Of a stretch of 64,000 nt of DNA, positions 46,043 through 56,211 are shown piece after piece; position 1 is the first letter of the stretch; each line of letters starts with the position of its first letter. The DNA is taken from assembly GCF_026151205.1 (NCBI RefSeq), contig NC_087080.1:2273096-2337095 (forward strand). The letters are read 5' to 3'. The position numbers and the translations under genes are program-made. The DNA is from Bolinopsis microptera (lineage: Eukaryota > Ctenophora > Tentaculata > Lobata > Bolinopsidae). The notes below the pieces were generated by a model that saw only the letters and a list, made by a program, of their open reading frames with translations, had not been told where the DNA came from and ran no database searches.

Positions 46043-47091
46043 TCCAAGTACTGAAACAAATATTGAGTGTGCTTATGAGTATTTTTGGTCTTGCTAATTT
46101 CCCAGTCAGATATATTAAATATAGGGAGGTGGTGAGATATGTGATCAGTTATGACTCCAGAGGCAGTAACAGAGTCTAGGTCATTTGTAATGATGTTGTC
46201 GATGCATGAGGCATTACATCCAGGCTTTTCATGAGTTGCTAATGATATCAATGGGAAGAAGCCTCTACTGAATAGGACGTCTTCATACTGTGCAATAATG
46301 TTACTGTGTTTACCATGGAGATTAATGTTAAAATCACCTGCAATTTGTGTATGTTTTGGTGCTTTATCAAGGATTGACGACAATTCTTGGAGAGCTTGCT
46401 CAGCATTGCCACTTGGAGGGCGGTATATTACTCCTATAGAAGTAGAATTTCCTATACTTCCTATGGTTACAAAGAGGGTTTCTACATTTTCTGTTACTTG
46501 TGACAGGTTGTTATTTTTAACAGCATTAAAGGAGTTAAGGACATATAGAGCTACTCCTGAGCCTTTTACTTTCGAGTCAAAGGTATCTTGATAGAAGCTC
46601 TCATAGCCTGTGAGTTCGTACAAGTTTTTCAATTCAGGGCCAACATTTGTTTCAGCGAGACCAATTACAGAGAATTTGTTAGTAAATCTAGCTATTTCAA
46701 TTGCCAGCGAGTCAAAGTTTGATTTGTTGCCATCAAGATTTTGAAATATTAGTGAGTTTTGCACTTGTAATTCGTGAGCAAAGGTGTGGTTTATGCCTTT
46801 TACAGAATATGAGTCACAGCTTTCAAGTACCTCAGAGATTTTACGTGTAACATCATCTGCATCAGTGTTATCATCATTGTCATCATTCAGAAGCTTGAAT
46901 GGGTTATAACGGATTACTGCTAGGTGGAGACAATTATTGCAGTACAAGTCAACTTTTTGATTTTGTTTGTCACTGGTGTTATAGCATCTAGAGTGAATGG
47001 GACAGTTACAGTTGTAGCATTCAAATATAGATTGACCTAGATAGATACTTTTTAAACAGTGGGCACAGACCTCTTTTTTAAGAACATTCAT
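46018..47091 (-). CDS. ORF2, N-terminal PHD-like finger and APE endonuclease
   Basis: ATG at 47091 overlaps the ORF1 stop as ATGA (47088-47091), which suggests translation by termination and reinitiation. Residues 9-54 form a C4HC3 finger (C9, C12, C25, C28, H33, C36, C51, C54). The APE endonuclease follows, with NLDGN, GLAETN, GDFNIN, CIDNIITN and ITDHISHHLP. It would nick target DNA for reverse transcription. The frame ends shortly after the endonuclease at a deletion junction; the remaining reverse transcriptase lies in another frame downstream. Confidence 0.8.
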   Translation of the reverse strand: MNVLKKEVCAHCLKSIYLGQSIFECYNCNCPIHSRCYNTSDKQNQKVDLYCNNCLHLAVIRYNPFKLLNDDNDDNTDADDVTRKISEVLESCDSYSVKGINHTFAHELQVQNSLIFQNLDGNKSNFDSLAIEIARFTNKFSVIGLAETNVGPELKNLYELTGYESFYQDTFDSKVKGSGVALYVLNSFNAVKNNNLSQVTENVETLFVTIGSIGNSTSIGVIYRPPSGNAEQALQELSSILDKAPKHTQIAGDFNINLHGKHSNIIAQYEDVLFSRGFFPLISLATHEKPGCNASCIDNIITNDLDSVTASGVITDHISHHLPIFNISDWEISKTKNTHKHTQYLFQYLEKNPKNCL

Positions 47092-49157
47092 ACTGGAGGC
47101 TGATAGCCTTCAACATGAGGCTGTCCTCCGGCGGCATGAGAATAAAGTGTTGAACCAACCTTACCGTCCCTCCTACCCCTCTTCCTCCTATCAGTCCCTC
47201 CATGCATCCTAACAAGGACAGTATTACGGATTAAAGTAGCAAGTTTGGCCACTCCCTTCCAATTAAGGTGCAGGTAATCCGTCCGGCCATATTTGTCAAA
47301 CTCCCTGGACAAGGTTGGGCAAAGTAAGCCAGTGTTATTATCCAGGAAGTCATCAAAGCCATCAACGAACTGGACACCAAAGTTTTTGGGAAGTAGCTCA
47401 CGTCGAATAAGCTCTATAAAGTATAGAACTTTCCTATTTAAGTCAGTATTTCGAGTTGGTAAAAGTGGACAAAGAAATACTTGAGCAGTTGGATTGGCCT
47501 CTTGGATTTGCTCAATCTTGAATTCTAAAAGACTAAATATAGCAAAAATTTCACGTTGAGATTTAACAGATGGTCTTCTAACATCATTAATACCACACAT
47601 AATAACAACGTTCTTGTATCCACATGCAAGATATGGGTTAATGTCATCTATTGTCGGAGTCCAAACATTCCGACCAGGCAGCCATTTACCAAAGCTCCTC
47701 TTGTGATCCTCTCCAAATTTCATACCTGATCCGTTTGAATCAGAGAAGATACAAGTACTAGCACGATTCTTCCCGTCTATTGATCTGAAAGTAAAACTAT
47801 ATCGTACTGCACCAGTGACTGACCCCTTCTGGATAGAGTGCTTGTAGTGAGCCTGACTCCTTCTGGTCATCCTGTAAACTGACCTGGGGGTACACTTGTG
47901 TGTGTGAACTGAGTTGTTCATTTCAGTGAAGAGGACTTCGCATTCACCTCCAATGGAAAGAGTCAATATGCTAGATTCTGGATGTATCACTGGTTCGTTG
48001 TCAGAATGTTCTGGCAGGTAACCCTCGCCTTCTTCGTAGCGGTTGATCAACACGCTATTCATTACAGGATTTTCTTCTGCACAGAACTTCTCATTAATTT
48101 TCAGGATGAGCGCAGCCAGTTTCTCCGGTATTTCTGCATTTTTCTTGTTCTCATCCCTGGATCCACTGTATTTGTATTTCTCTCCAAACGAACACACTGA
48201 GTGCCCATTCTCCTTGCTGAACTGAAGAGATTCGCAGTACTGGAGAAGATCTGATTCAGCATCACTGTCTATGAATTCTTCCACTGTGTCTGCCACAGGT
48301 TTTTCTTCATTTTTAAAGATGGTCTTTGATAGAAGGTGCTTATCATTTAATGCAGAGCCAGATGATGGCTTATCGTGAGGAATTGTAGTCTGTTGGGTAG
48401 ACAGTTGGTCTAGAGACTGCTTGATATCCTTCAATTCAAGAGAAATGTGCGGTTCCTGCCGAGTATGTTCATCAAGCTGGTCAATGATATCATGTATCAG
48501 TTTCTCAGTGTCAAGCTTGGGAGCAGTAGATGAGACAAGACCTTTGGTGGAAAGATCAGTGATTTGTTTCTGAAGGTCCTCAATAGCCGTTTTAACACCA
48601 TTCACATCTTCACTTAGTTCTCCTTTACAGTGGTCTTCTATGCTTTTGACCCGGTTTTGATGGTCTTTCAAACCATGTTCATTGGTTAGCAGGTGTTGCA
48701 GGTGAAGGTCGAGGTTTTGGATCACCTGGATTGACTCTTTCATTTTATCAACATCAATTGTTGATAGTGATTTTGTCAAGGTTTCTATGTCTTTGAGGTT
48801 CTGACAGGCAGAGTGTACCTCATAATCACTATTGGACTGTTGTAGACTCAGGGTGTTCCGACATTTGTAGCAGAAGTTGTCGTGTGAGTTGGTTGGTACA
48901 GGTGCTACGTAGCAAAATGGACATAACCACTGTTCCAGCTTCAATATTGACGGCTTCGTGATACCCTTTAGTCCCAGACAATCTGCATGCCAGTTCTGTT
49001 TGCATCCTGTGCATACTAGCTTGAAGCTTCCAGTATTCGACTGGCTACATGGGCATCTATCAACATTATGATGCTCTTTTTTAGTGTTTTGCCCTGTTCC
49101 TGTCACAGAGCCACGTCTATTTCCGGTAGATGGTGTTTTTATACCTGTACCTGACAT
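47088..49157 (-). CDS. ORF1 with PHD finger, coiled coil, AlkB-like and SGNH esterase domains
   Basis: 689 residues from the first ATG (49157). The frame is open further upstream, but only from a GTG with a hydrophobic leader that is probably untranslated. Domains in order: a C4HC3 PHD-type finger (C35, C37, C49, C52, H57, C60, C79, C82); coiled coil about 120-255; an AlkB-like 2-oxoglutarate/Fe(II) dioxygenase about 300-460 with HSD (H384, D386), distal H440, and RYSFTFR (R452, R458), which match the iron ligands and the R-x5-R motif of AlkB; then an SGNH hydrolase about 468-650 with SDSN (S473), GIND (N524) and DYLH (D627, H630). PHD and esterase domains are known in CR1/L2 ORF1 proteins; an oxygenase domain in this position is unusual to my knowledge. 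All catalytic residues are kept. It may bind nucleic acid or chromatin and repair or protect element RNA or DNA; that is inference. Confidence 0.85.
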   Translation of the reverse strand: MSGTGIKTPSTGNRRGSVTGTGQNTKKEHHNVDRCPCSQSNTGSFKLVCTGCKQNWHADCLGLKGITKPSILKLEQWLCPFCYVAPVPTNSHDNFCYKCRNTLSLQQSNSDYEVHSACQNLKDIETLTKSLSTIDVDKMKESIQVIQNLDLHLQHLLTNEHGLKDHQNRVKSIEDHCKGELSEDVNGVKTAIEDLQKQITDLSTKGLVSSTAPKLDTEKLIHDIIDQLDEHTRQEPHISLELKDIKQSLDQLSTQQTTIPHDKPSSGSALNDKHLLSKTIFKNEEKPVADTVEEFIDSDAESDLLQYCESLQFSKENGHSVCSFGEKYKYSGSRDENKKNAEIPEKLAALILKINEKFCAEENPVMNSVLINRYEEGEGYLPEHSDNEPVIHPESSILTLSIGGECEVLFTEMNNSVHTHKCTPRSVYRMTRRSQAHYKHSIQKGSVTGAVRYSFTFRSIDGKNRASTCIFSDSNGSGMKFGEDHKRSFGKWLPGRNVWTPTIDDINPYLACGYKNVVIMCGINDVRRPSVKSQREIFAIFSLLEFKIEQIQEANPTAQVFLCPLLPTRNTDLNRKVLYFIELIRRELLPKNFGVQFVDGFDDFLDNNTGLLCPTLSREFDKYGRTDYLHLNWKGVAKLATLIRNTVLVRMHGGTDRRKRGRRDGKVGSTLYSHAAGGQPHVEGYQPPV

Positions 49158-49160
49158 CAC

Positions 49161-49654
49161 ACAGCCAAGCAACACACAGCTAATAAAGACAGCACAGCAA
49201 ACAAACAACGAATTACTCACGGCTCCCCTTTGGGGGTACTAGTACATGCTATTCCTGAACTCAAATTATTTGTTATATAGCAGCGCTGAAAGTATTAAAA
49301 ATTAATTAACGTTTGATTCCGTACGTTCATGATCCGTTATTATGCATTCACCTTCAGGTGGTGTCGACGGATCATGCGAAAAGGGTTTTTGACAGGCTGT
49401 GCCCTTACCATAATTAAACTGAACCATTGCCTGATACGATGTAAACAAGAATGTCCCAAATTTTTTTCCTGGGGAGGAAACGTTACTTTTACATTTTTCA
49501 AAAAACCGGTATTTATTTTACATTTGGAGATAGGCTCCAGTTTGCTACTTTACTTTACTTTAGCAAATATAATATTTCTGATTTCTAAATTATTCCAAAA
49601 CATCTGTAAATAATTGGAATTGTTTTTGAACTCAAATTTTTTCACAATTTCAAC
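49161..49654. other. Possible LINE 5' region and spacer
   Basis: No gene seen. The LINE 5' end is not marked by a recognisable target duplication. Confidence 0.3.
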
Positions 49655-50319
49655 TATATCCTTGTATCCTTGTATCCTTGTATCCTTGTATCCTTGTATC
49701 CTTGTATCCTTGTATCCTTGTATCCTTGTATCCTTGTATCCTTGTATCCTTGTATCCTTGTATCCTTGTATCCTTGTATCCTTGTATCCTTGTATCCTTG
49801 TATCCTTGTATCCTTGTATCCTTGTATCCTTGTATCCTTGTATCCTTGTATCCTTGTATCCTTGTATCCTTGTATCCTTGTATCCTTGTATCCTTGTCTC
49901 CTTGTCTCCTTGTCTCCTTGTCTCCTTGTCTCCTTGTATCCTTGTATCCTTGTATCCTTGTATCCTTGTATCCTTGTATCCTTGTATCCTTGTATCCTTG
50001 TATCCTTGTATCCTTGTATCCTTGTATCCTTGTATCCTTGTATCCTTGTATCCTTGTATCCTTGTATCCTTGTATCCTTGTATCCTTGTATCCTTGTATC
50101 CTTTGTATCATTGTATCCTTGTATCCTTTGTCTCCTTTTATCCTTGTATCCTTGTATCCTTGTATCCTTTGTATCCTTGTATCTTTGTATCCTTGTATCC
50201 TTGTATCGTTGTATCGTTGTATCCTTGTATCCTTGTATCGTTGTATCCTTGTATCCTTGTATCCTTGTATCCTTTGTATCCTTGTATCCTTGTATCCTTG
50301 TATCCTTGTATCCTTGTAT
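49655..50319. repeat. 9-bp minisatellite (cttgtatcc), first block
   Basis: About 70 copies of cttgtatcc with a short cluster of cttgtctcc variants (49891-49935) and irregular units near its right end. Because 9 is a multiple of three and the unit lacks stops, all frames on both strands look open. These are not genes. Confidence 0.95.
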
Positions 50320-50564
50320 CAGTGGCGTAACGAAGGGCCCCGCTGACCCCAATGTGCGGAGGGGCAATTTCGAAAACTTATCTAAAGTACTAGCAAAACT
50401 GCGCGTTTTGCTCTAGATACACACTTTTTTAGAGGCTTTACCGGCGTATCCTCTAAAATCACCTAATTTTTTCAATTTTAGGGAGGAGCACCAAAAGGGG
50501 AGGGGGCGCCAACAGGGGGGTGCTTTTACGGCGGGTGGCGCCAACAGGCAACGTTACGCCACTG
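50320..50564. mobile_element. hAT-type MITE inside the minisatellite
   Basis: Ends CAGTGGCGTAACG and CGTTACGCCACTG are perfect inverted repeats. CCTTGTAT lies on both sides (50312-50319 and 50565-50572), an 8-bp duplication as hAT elements make. CAGTGGCGTA is a common hAT terminus. 245 bp, non-coding. Confidence 0.75.
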
Positions 50565-50790
50565 CCTTGTATCCTTGTATCCTTGTATCCTTGATATCCT
50601 TGTATCCTTGTATCCTTGTATCCTTGTATCCTTGTATCCTTGTATCCTTTGTATCATTGTATCCTTGTATCCTTTGTCTCCTTTTATCCTTGTATCCTTG
50701 TATCCTTGTATCCTTTGTATCCTTGTATCTTTGTATCCTTGTATCCTTGTATCCTTGTATCCTTGTATCCTTGTATCCTTGTATCCTTGT
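50565..50790. repeat. 9-bp minisatellite, second block
   Basis: Continuation of the cttgtatcc array. Its irregular stretch 50647-50738 repeats the irregular stretch 50101-50192 almost base for base, so part of the array was duplicated as a block. Confidence 0.9.
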
Positions 50791-50870
50791 CAGTGGCGTA
50801 ACTTTCCCTGTTGGTGCCCCCTGCCGAAAATGCCCCTCCCCCCCCTGTTGGTGCCCCCTCCCTTTATGAG
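50791..50870. mobile_element. Second hAT-like end, no partner
   Basis: CAGTGGCGTAAC again follows the array, then sequence with TTGGTGCCCCCT repeats that resembles the inverse of the first MITE's right interior (GGCGCCAACAGG). No matching right end was found downstream. Confidence 0.5.
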
Positions 50871-51780
50871 TTTTTCAAAATTGTCCCACACTCAAACGAC
50901 GATTTTGTGCTACAGTCCAAACAGACTGCAATCAGTGCCCTTCACCCCTAATAAGCTTAAAGTATTACTTGTGGGCTTATAAAAAACTTTGACGATGCAG
51001 GACAGCAAGATACTATGTCATCATAGTTGTTGAGTGCCAATGGATCTACCAAAATAGGTTTCTCAGTAGACCAAATAGATAGTTGTTTCTGTAGATAGGA
51101 TCCAACAACAAGAGTGCTGCAGCCCGCTCGCTCACCTAGTCACTTGTTAGACTTTACCACAGCCAAGCGACTAATAGTGAGGGGTTAAGGTACCATACGG
51201 GAATAACTGTCTCCAAGGATTTAACCACCGAGAACAGGTCCGACTTGCGGGGCTAACCTAATTATGATTAATGTACCAATGCTACATAATCTGGAAGACT
51301 GGAAGACTGAGCGAAGAGGGAGAAAAAGTGAGCCATTTTATGTCACATTTGTGGTACAAAATCATCAATTAAACCACTTACCACCGGCTGATTTAAAAAA
51401 AATTTTCTTATTGGCTTCGTCAGAGTTTTGTCGGCACTATATATACCGAAAACACCAGTCCCGTAACTTCTACTGTTTTTTAATATAACCGCTCGGAAAT
51501 TTCCCGCACACACACAGATTTATTGAAAATATATATATATTAGATAGATATATAATGATGAATGAGAATGGAGACAGCACTGGACCTCGTAGCAGACCAT
51601 AAAGCCCACAATTTCTTAGAGATTTTCTTCAGACATTTGTGAAGTTTAGATATTGATGAAGTGGGGGATTGAGATGGTGAAAAAGTTAGGTTCTCTCGAA
51701 TATGCAGCTCTTGTTACTGCTCCAGTGCTTTATAATTGATTTATTTATATTTTATAAGCAATGGTTTTTATTAATAACTA
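50871..51780. other. Upstream region of the filamin-type gene
   Basis: No exon recognised. It may contain the promoter and 5' UTR of the gene starting at 51825, since GTTTTTATAG at about 51782-51791 could be an acceptor for a 5' UTR exon. Confidence 0.3.
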
Positions 51781-51824
51781 CATTTTTATAGATCACTGTT
51801 AACAGAACAATATCAGTGGTAGCC

Positions 51825-52912
51825 ATGAGTGACTCAGAAGAAGAAAATTTCCAGGTTGAACTTCCCGAATGGGCTCAGATTCAACGCAAAACTTTCACTC
51901 GGTGGTGTAACCAACAACTTAAGCCTAGAAGTCTCGGCATTGAAGACTTAAAGGTTTTTTAGTTCTACAATACTTGATAAATCTCTTTAATTTGACTCTA
52001 TGAGATCTTTCTTCTTTTCTTGTAAACCAAATATTATAACAGACTGAGGTAATTGCAGAGAGATTGGGTAAGTTTGTCTTGAGTGAGATTAGCTAATTAA
52101 CTCACAGTAACCATGATATCAAATCCCAAAGTCTCACGTTTCAAAATAAACTTATGCCACCTGTCGTTTACCAACAGGCCTCAGGGCCCTTAGATAGCTT
52201 TTAACTGTATCTCATTGCGTCAGGTTGGGTTAAAAGATGGAACGAACCTGATTAACCTTGTGGAGCTACTCACCCAGAACCCATCACCTACACGATACAC
52301 TAAGAAACCCAGGTACTATTTTATTACTAATTACCATTATGGCGAGGTGAATGTGACAGTTCAGTCTGGAACACAAAATTACTTTTGAAGTTAGGTATAC
52401 ATATTCATGAACTCAAACAGTGTTCAATCGAAGAATCGAAATGTGATAATGTATTCTTGCTAATCGTTGGGTTCATAAGTCTATGAATTTTGCAACCTAA
52501 TTACCTAGCTTAATTAAACAATGTAATTTGATAACTATTTGTAGAAAAAAGAATACCTTTAGCCCTCATTGTGTTCTGCACATGTGTTCAGTTCAATTAT
52601 ATCTGTACATATACGAGAACGAAGTAACGATAGTTTCAAACAGTTGTATTCCTTAAGTTACATACATTGCATGTAGTCTTATCCCTTAAAGGTTTTAAAA
52701 AACAGCTGTCAATCTTTAAGTGGCAACATGATAGTATCATTATCTTCTTGTTGGTACACTATAATGTCCCACATATTCTTCATTGTTGGTTGTGTTGATA
52801 ATATCGACAAAATGATAATTTCTCCGTCTCAGAATAAAGATGCAAATGATGGAGAACATTGGAATTGGTCTGAAAATCCTGACGGATGATGGAATCAAGC
52901 TCGTCAACATAG
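51825..52912 (+). CDS. Filamin-type actin-binding CH1 domain, first three exons
   Basis: Exons are 51825-51953 (43 codons from ATG), 52224-52312 and 52833-52912, with phases 0, 2 and 1 matching. The spliced product begins with an acidic leader, then WAQIQRKTFTRWCNQQLKP, IEDLKVGLKDGTNLINLVELL and LTDDGIKLVNIG, in the order and spacing of the first calponin-homology domain of filamins and related actin crosslinkers. The first donor (AAG|GTTTTT) is weak, but joining it gives the expected length. The next exon, expected to start near a DIVDGN motif, was not found in the remaining 11 kb, so the following intron is long or the gene is broken. Alpha-actinin or spectrin relatives are less likely given the RWCNQQL wording. 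Confidence 0.8.
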
Positions 52913-55490
52913 GTCAGACAAAAATCATTAAGTTAATGTGTAATGTGTATATTTAAATGTTAGTTATTTATAGTTTTCTCTATATTGCCAAATTGCCCCC
53001 ATAAACTTCGAAGAGAGTAACTGTAACAACTCTCAAATCCTATCCGAGTTAAATCCTGTGCCGGAATTCACTAAAATCAGATTAAATAAGGGGTAAATGT
53101 GAAACGTTCCCTCTCATGCCACCGGTACCAGGATATGACTGAAGGAAATCCAACTACCCCGCTGTAATTGTCTGATTCTGTAGTGCTCAATATCCCACGC
53201 TGTAATTGGAACGGGTAACCGTTCTCTCGCAGCTAACTGTTACACGCACACCACCTTCACTCTAATCATCTGTACATTTACCTAAATCCATGTTTCGAAT
53301 ATATTTGTATTTTATGCTAAATATATTGTCATATCCGTAACATAATATACGCGAATTGGTCGAGCCGCAGATTTGCTCATGGCGTGATTATATTTTACCG
53401 ATACCGAATGACCTGCCCATCTTTAAAATATAACTTTAAGATTTCTTCAGAAAAGTTCGCCTTTCGGTTATCCTTTTACAACACACTTCAACCCGAATGA
53501 TCTTATTGAACAACGGTTGAAGTCTGCAGGCCCCAATAATGGGCCAGCACAAGAATATAAGATTACTGTACTCGATATATTGGTTTGCAAATCACAGCGT
53601 TATTATACTCTAATTCGGATTTCCTATCTGGCTCACTATTGCTCTAAAGAATGCAGCCGTCATTACACTCACCTATTGTCCAGTGTTGTCTTAAGATCTC
53701 ATCATTCTGCAGGTTATCACTCCTTATATGGAATAATTAGTCAGAACGAGTCTGTTTGAGACTGCACGGTACCCCCTCCAGAAGTAACATGATATTCAAT
53801 AAACATATTATACGTTAAAAGAAAACAACACAATATGTAGGCATTGGAGTGTAGAGCGAGGGCCCCTGTAATTATTATTAGATCAGACAGTTCCACGTGA
53901 AATACCACGCACACATATACTGGAGAGGTACCTTGCTGTGAGATCTATTTCAATCTTTGCGAGGGATTCCACAAATAAAGCAGCTTGTGACATGACTGAT
54001 GTTACATGTAAATTACATGTTACATGTAAATTACATGTGACATATTACATATTAATGCTTTTCATACAAAATAACAACGAATTCTTCATGTTATGCATCC
54101 TGGGTTTGAACAGGATATGACCCGTTTAAAATATTTCCATCACGTTACATTACATTATTCTCAATAAATGTAATAGATTTGTAGTGTTTTAATTAGTTTA
54201 AAATATAATATATCTGTTTGAAGCTGCACTGCTATACCGAGCGTGTTTCAGTTCCGGTTAAACATCGTGTGTAAGAAAATCTGGAAATTTAGATAGCGAT
54301 AACTTGACAAATCCGGACTGTGAAGCGTTTTCTTAAAACCTACTTTTTAAGGAAAAGTTTAAAACAAAAGAACTGTTAGGGTTCAAGATGTGCCCTTAAG
54401 ATCCAAACATTCATTTTACGTCCAACAGTCTTCAATGACATTTGTGATGTTTCAGGCTGACTGCTTGTTCAGATTAGATATCTACCACTATCTACACACG
54501 TATATATTTACTAGAACTGGAGAGTTCAGTGACGAATTTAGTTGTGATTAATAAATGCATTAATGAATTGTTAAATGTATGACAAAACCTTAGGGTTGTC
54601 TTAATTAAGGGGTGTCTCCCTGGAATTAAAGTCCGATTTCCAAACTCCTAATATTCTGCATCTCACAGAGTCCAGAAAAGCACGCCTCACTGACCCGTGC
54701 TCATTACATTAGATGATTTACTTTTTACAAGTTAACAATGACTTGCTTTAATCATCCGAGATTCACATTATTATCCTCATATTCCGGAATTATGCATAAT
54801 TTATAATATCAAAACGGAATAGAATATGCTCATATTATTAGGATCTGGCCGGCGTTTACACACAAACGACCCTTTGTTATTGTAACAAGTTTACATGACC
54901 ACGAACAATGCAAACTGTAATATTATTGTTGTAGCAACTAATCGTTTTCAACATGGAGTTGTATATATAACTAACTATAATACAACTTAATTATTGAGTC
55001 CATCGGTTAGTTATTAAAGGGGTGTGGGTATAAGTTACTTTTGGGCCACCCTGTATTACAACTTAATTATTATTATTGGCTACATCAGCGCAGTAAAACA
55101 TTTGTAACATCTTGTTTATCATGAAATAAAGTGTGACTCAAGTCATCTAGTTATAATAGTGTTGTAACATCATATCTTCCGACTTGCAAACAAAACAGTT
55201 TCAAGATCATGGTAGGTTTATATCATAATAATAAGATAATAGTACCCCCCTCAATATTGTGAACAACTACACAGTGCAGTTTTATTGTTACACTTATTGA
55301 GGTGATAGAGATAAGGAGAAATACACATATAACTATACACATTACACATCTGACATTGTGTAATTAAATACTGCCCGTTACCAAGGTAACTAATTAGTTA
55401 CCTTGGTAACTTATTTATCCTAATTTCATGTTTTAACGGCTGACTCCACACCACATGTCACTGTGTTATAGGAAATCTTGATTGAGAGTT
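52913..55490 (+). other. Probable first large intron of the filamin-type gene
   Basis: AT-rich. Contains a short GTTACATGTAAATTACAT repeat (54000-54050). No exon recognised. Confidence 0.35.
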
Positions 55491-56211
55491 CCTTACTCGG
55501 GATTATTACGACGGGTTTATTAACGACCGGTTAAAATATGGTTCGGGAAAAATATGGCGAAATTGCTCAAAACCCACCACATTTTCCCGGTCGCCATTTT
55601 ACCGGTGTCCAACCTTTCTGTAAATTTCCTTATTAGAGATAAGCAAGTTTAGAAATTTTCGCATTGCTAAAACTTGTGAAACAAGTCGAATTATCAATAA
55701 TTGTTGAAAGTAGACAGAAATAATGACTCGTGGTTAATCAAACTTCGAAAGAATGCATCGTTCACATTTTTTAGAATTATGAATAAATGACTGATAAAAC
55801 TGATTCATGTTATTGACAGTTTTAATTAATTCAAGTTTTAATTTAACTGTTACTTTTACTTTGAGTCCTATTTCATAATGTAGAGATAGTCAATACCTAA
55901 GAAATTAAAAATTGGCCTATTTAAATCAACTTTGACAATAAGGATATATGACAAGAATTGGGCAAAAAGGTGAATTTTTTGCAATTTTAGCCAAATGAAG
56001 TCGAAAAACCTACAACAAGTGTCCCAATAGTCTTCTTTAGTGAATATAAGACAACGATTAAAATATGAGCACCCATACCCCTTGGGAACCCTAAAAGCTG
56101 AGACGGCGGGTTTATTAACGACCGCACCGGTGAAAATGTGGTTCGGGAAAAATATGGCGAAATTACCCTAAACCCGCCACTTTATCCCGGTCATAATAAT
56201 CCCGAGTAAGG
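55491..56211. mobile_element. Non-autonomous element with CCTTACTCGGGATTATTA termini
   Basis: CCTTACTCGGGATTATTA at the left end is repeated inverted at the right end. Inside, about 100 bp (gggtttattaacgaccg ... ggttcgggaaaaatatggcg) occur as direct subterminal copies at 55512-55600 and 56108-56190. 721 bp, non-coding; no clear target duplication. Confidence 0.65.

Larger units (their letters stand above)
44640..49160 (-). mobile_element. CR1/L2-like LINE with AlkB-bearing ORF1, internally deleted
   Basis: Minus-strand non-LTR element: ORF1 (49157-47088), overlapping ORF2 endonuclease (47091-46018), the rest of the reverse transcriptase (about 46042-44950), then a 3' UTR towards 44640. An esterase-like domain in ORF1 is a feature of CR1/L2-type LINEs. 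The fingers and first palm motif of the reverse transcriptase are gone, so this copy cannot move by itself. Confidence 0.75.

Noticed and set aside
49158-49220. Signal-peptide-like extension of LINE ORF1
   Set aside because: It would need a GTG start; the first ATG at 49157 is the simpler start for a retrotransposon protein.
49650-50367. Long open frames on both strands in the cttgtatcc array
   Set aside because: They follow from a stop-free 9-bp unit; no start context, splice logic or protein resemblance.
52052-52057. Six-base micro-exon (ACTGAG) between CH exons 1 and 2
   Set aside because: Joining exons 1 and 2 directly gives the expected CH-domain length.
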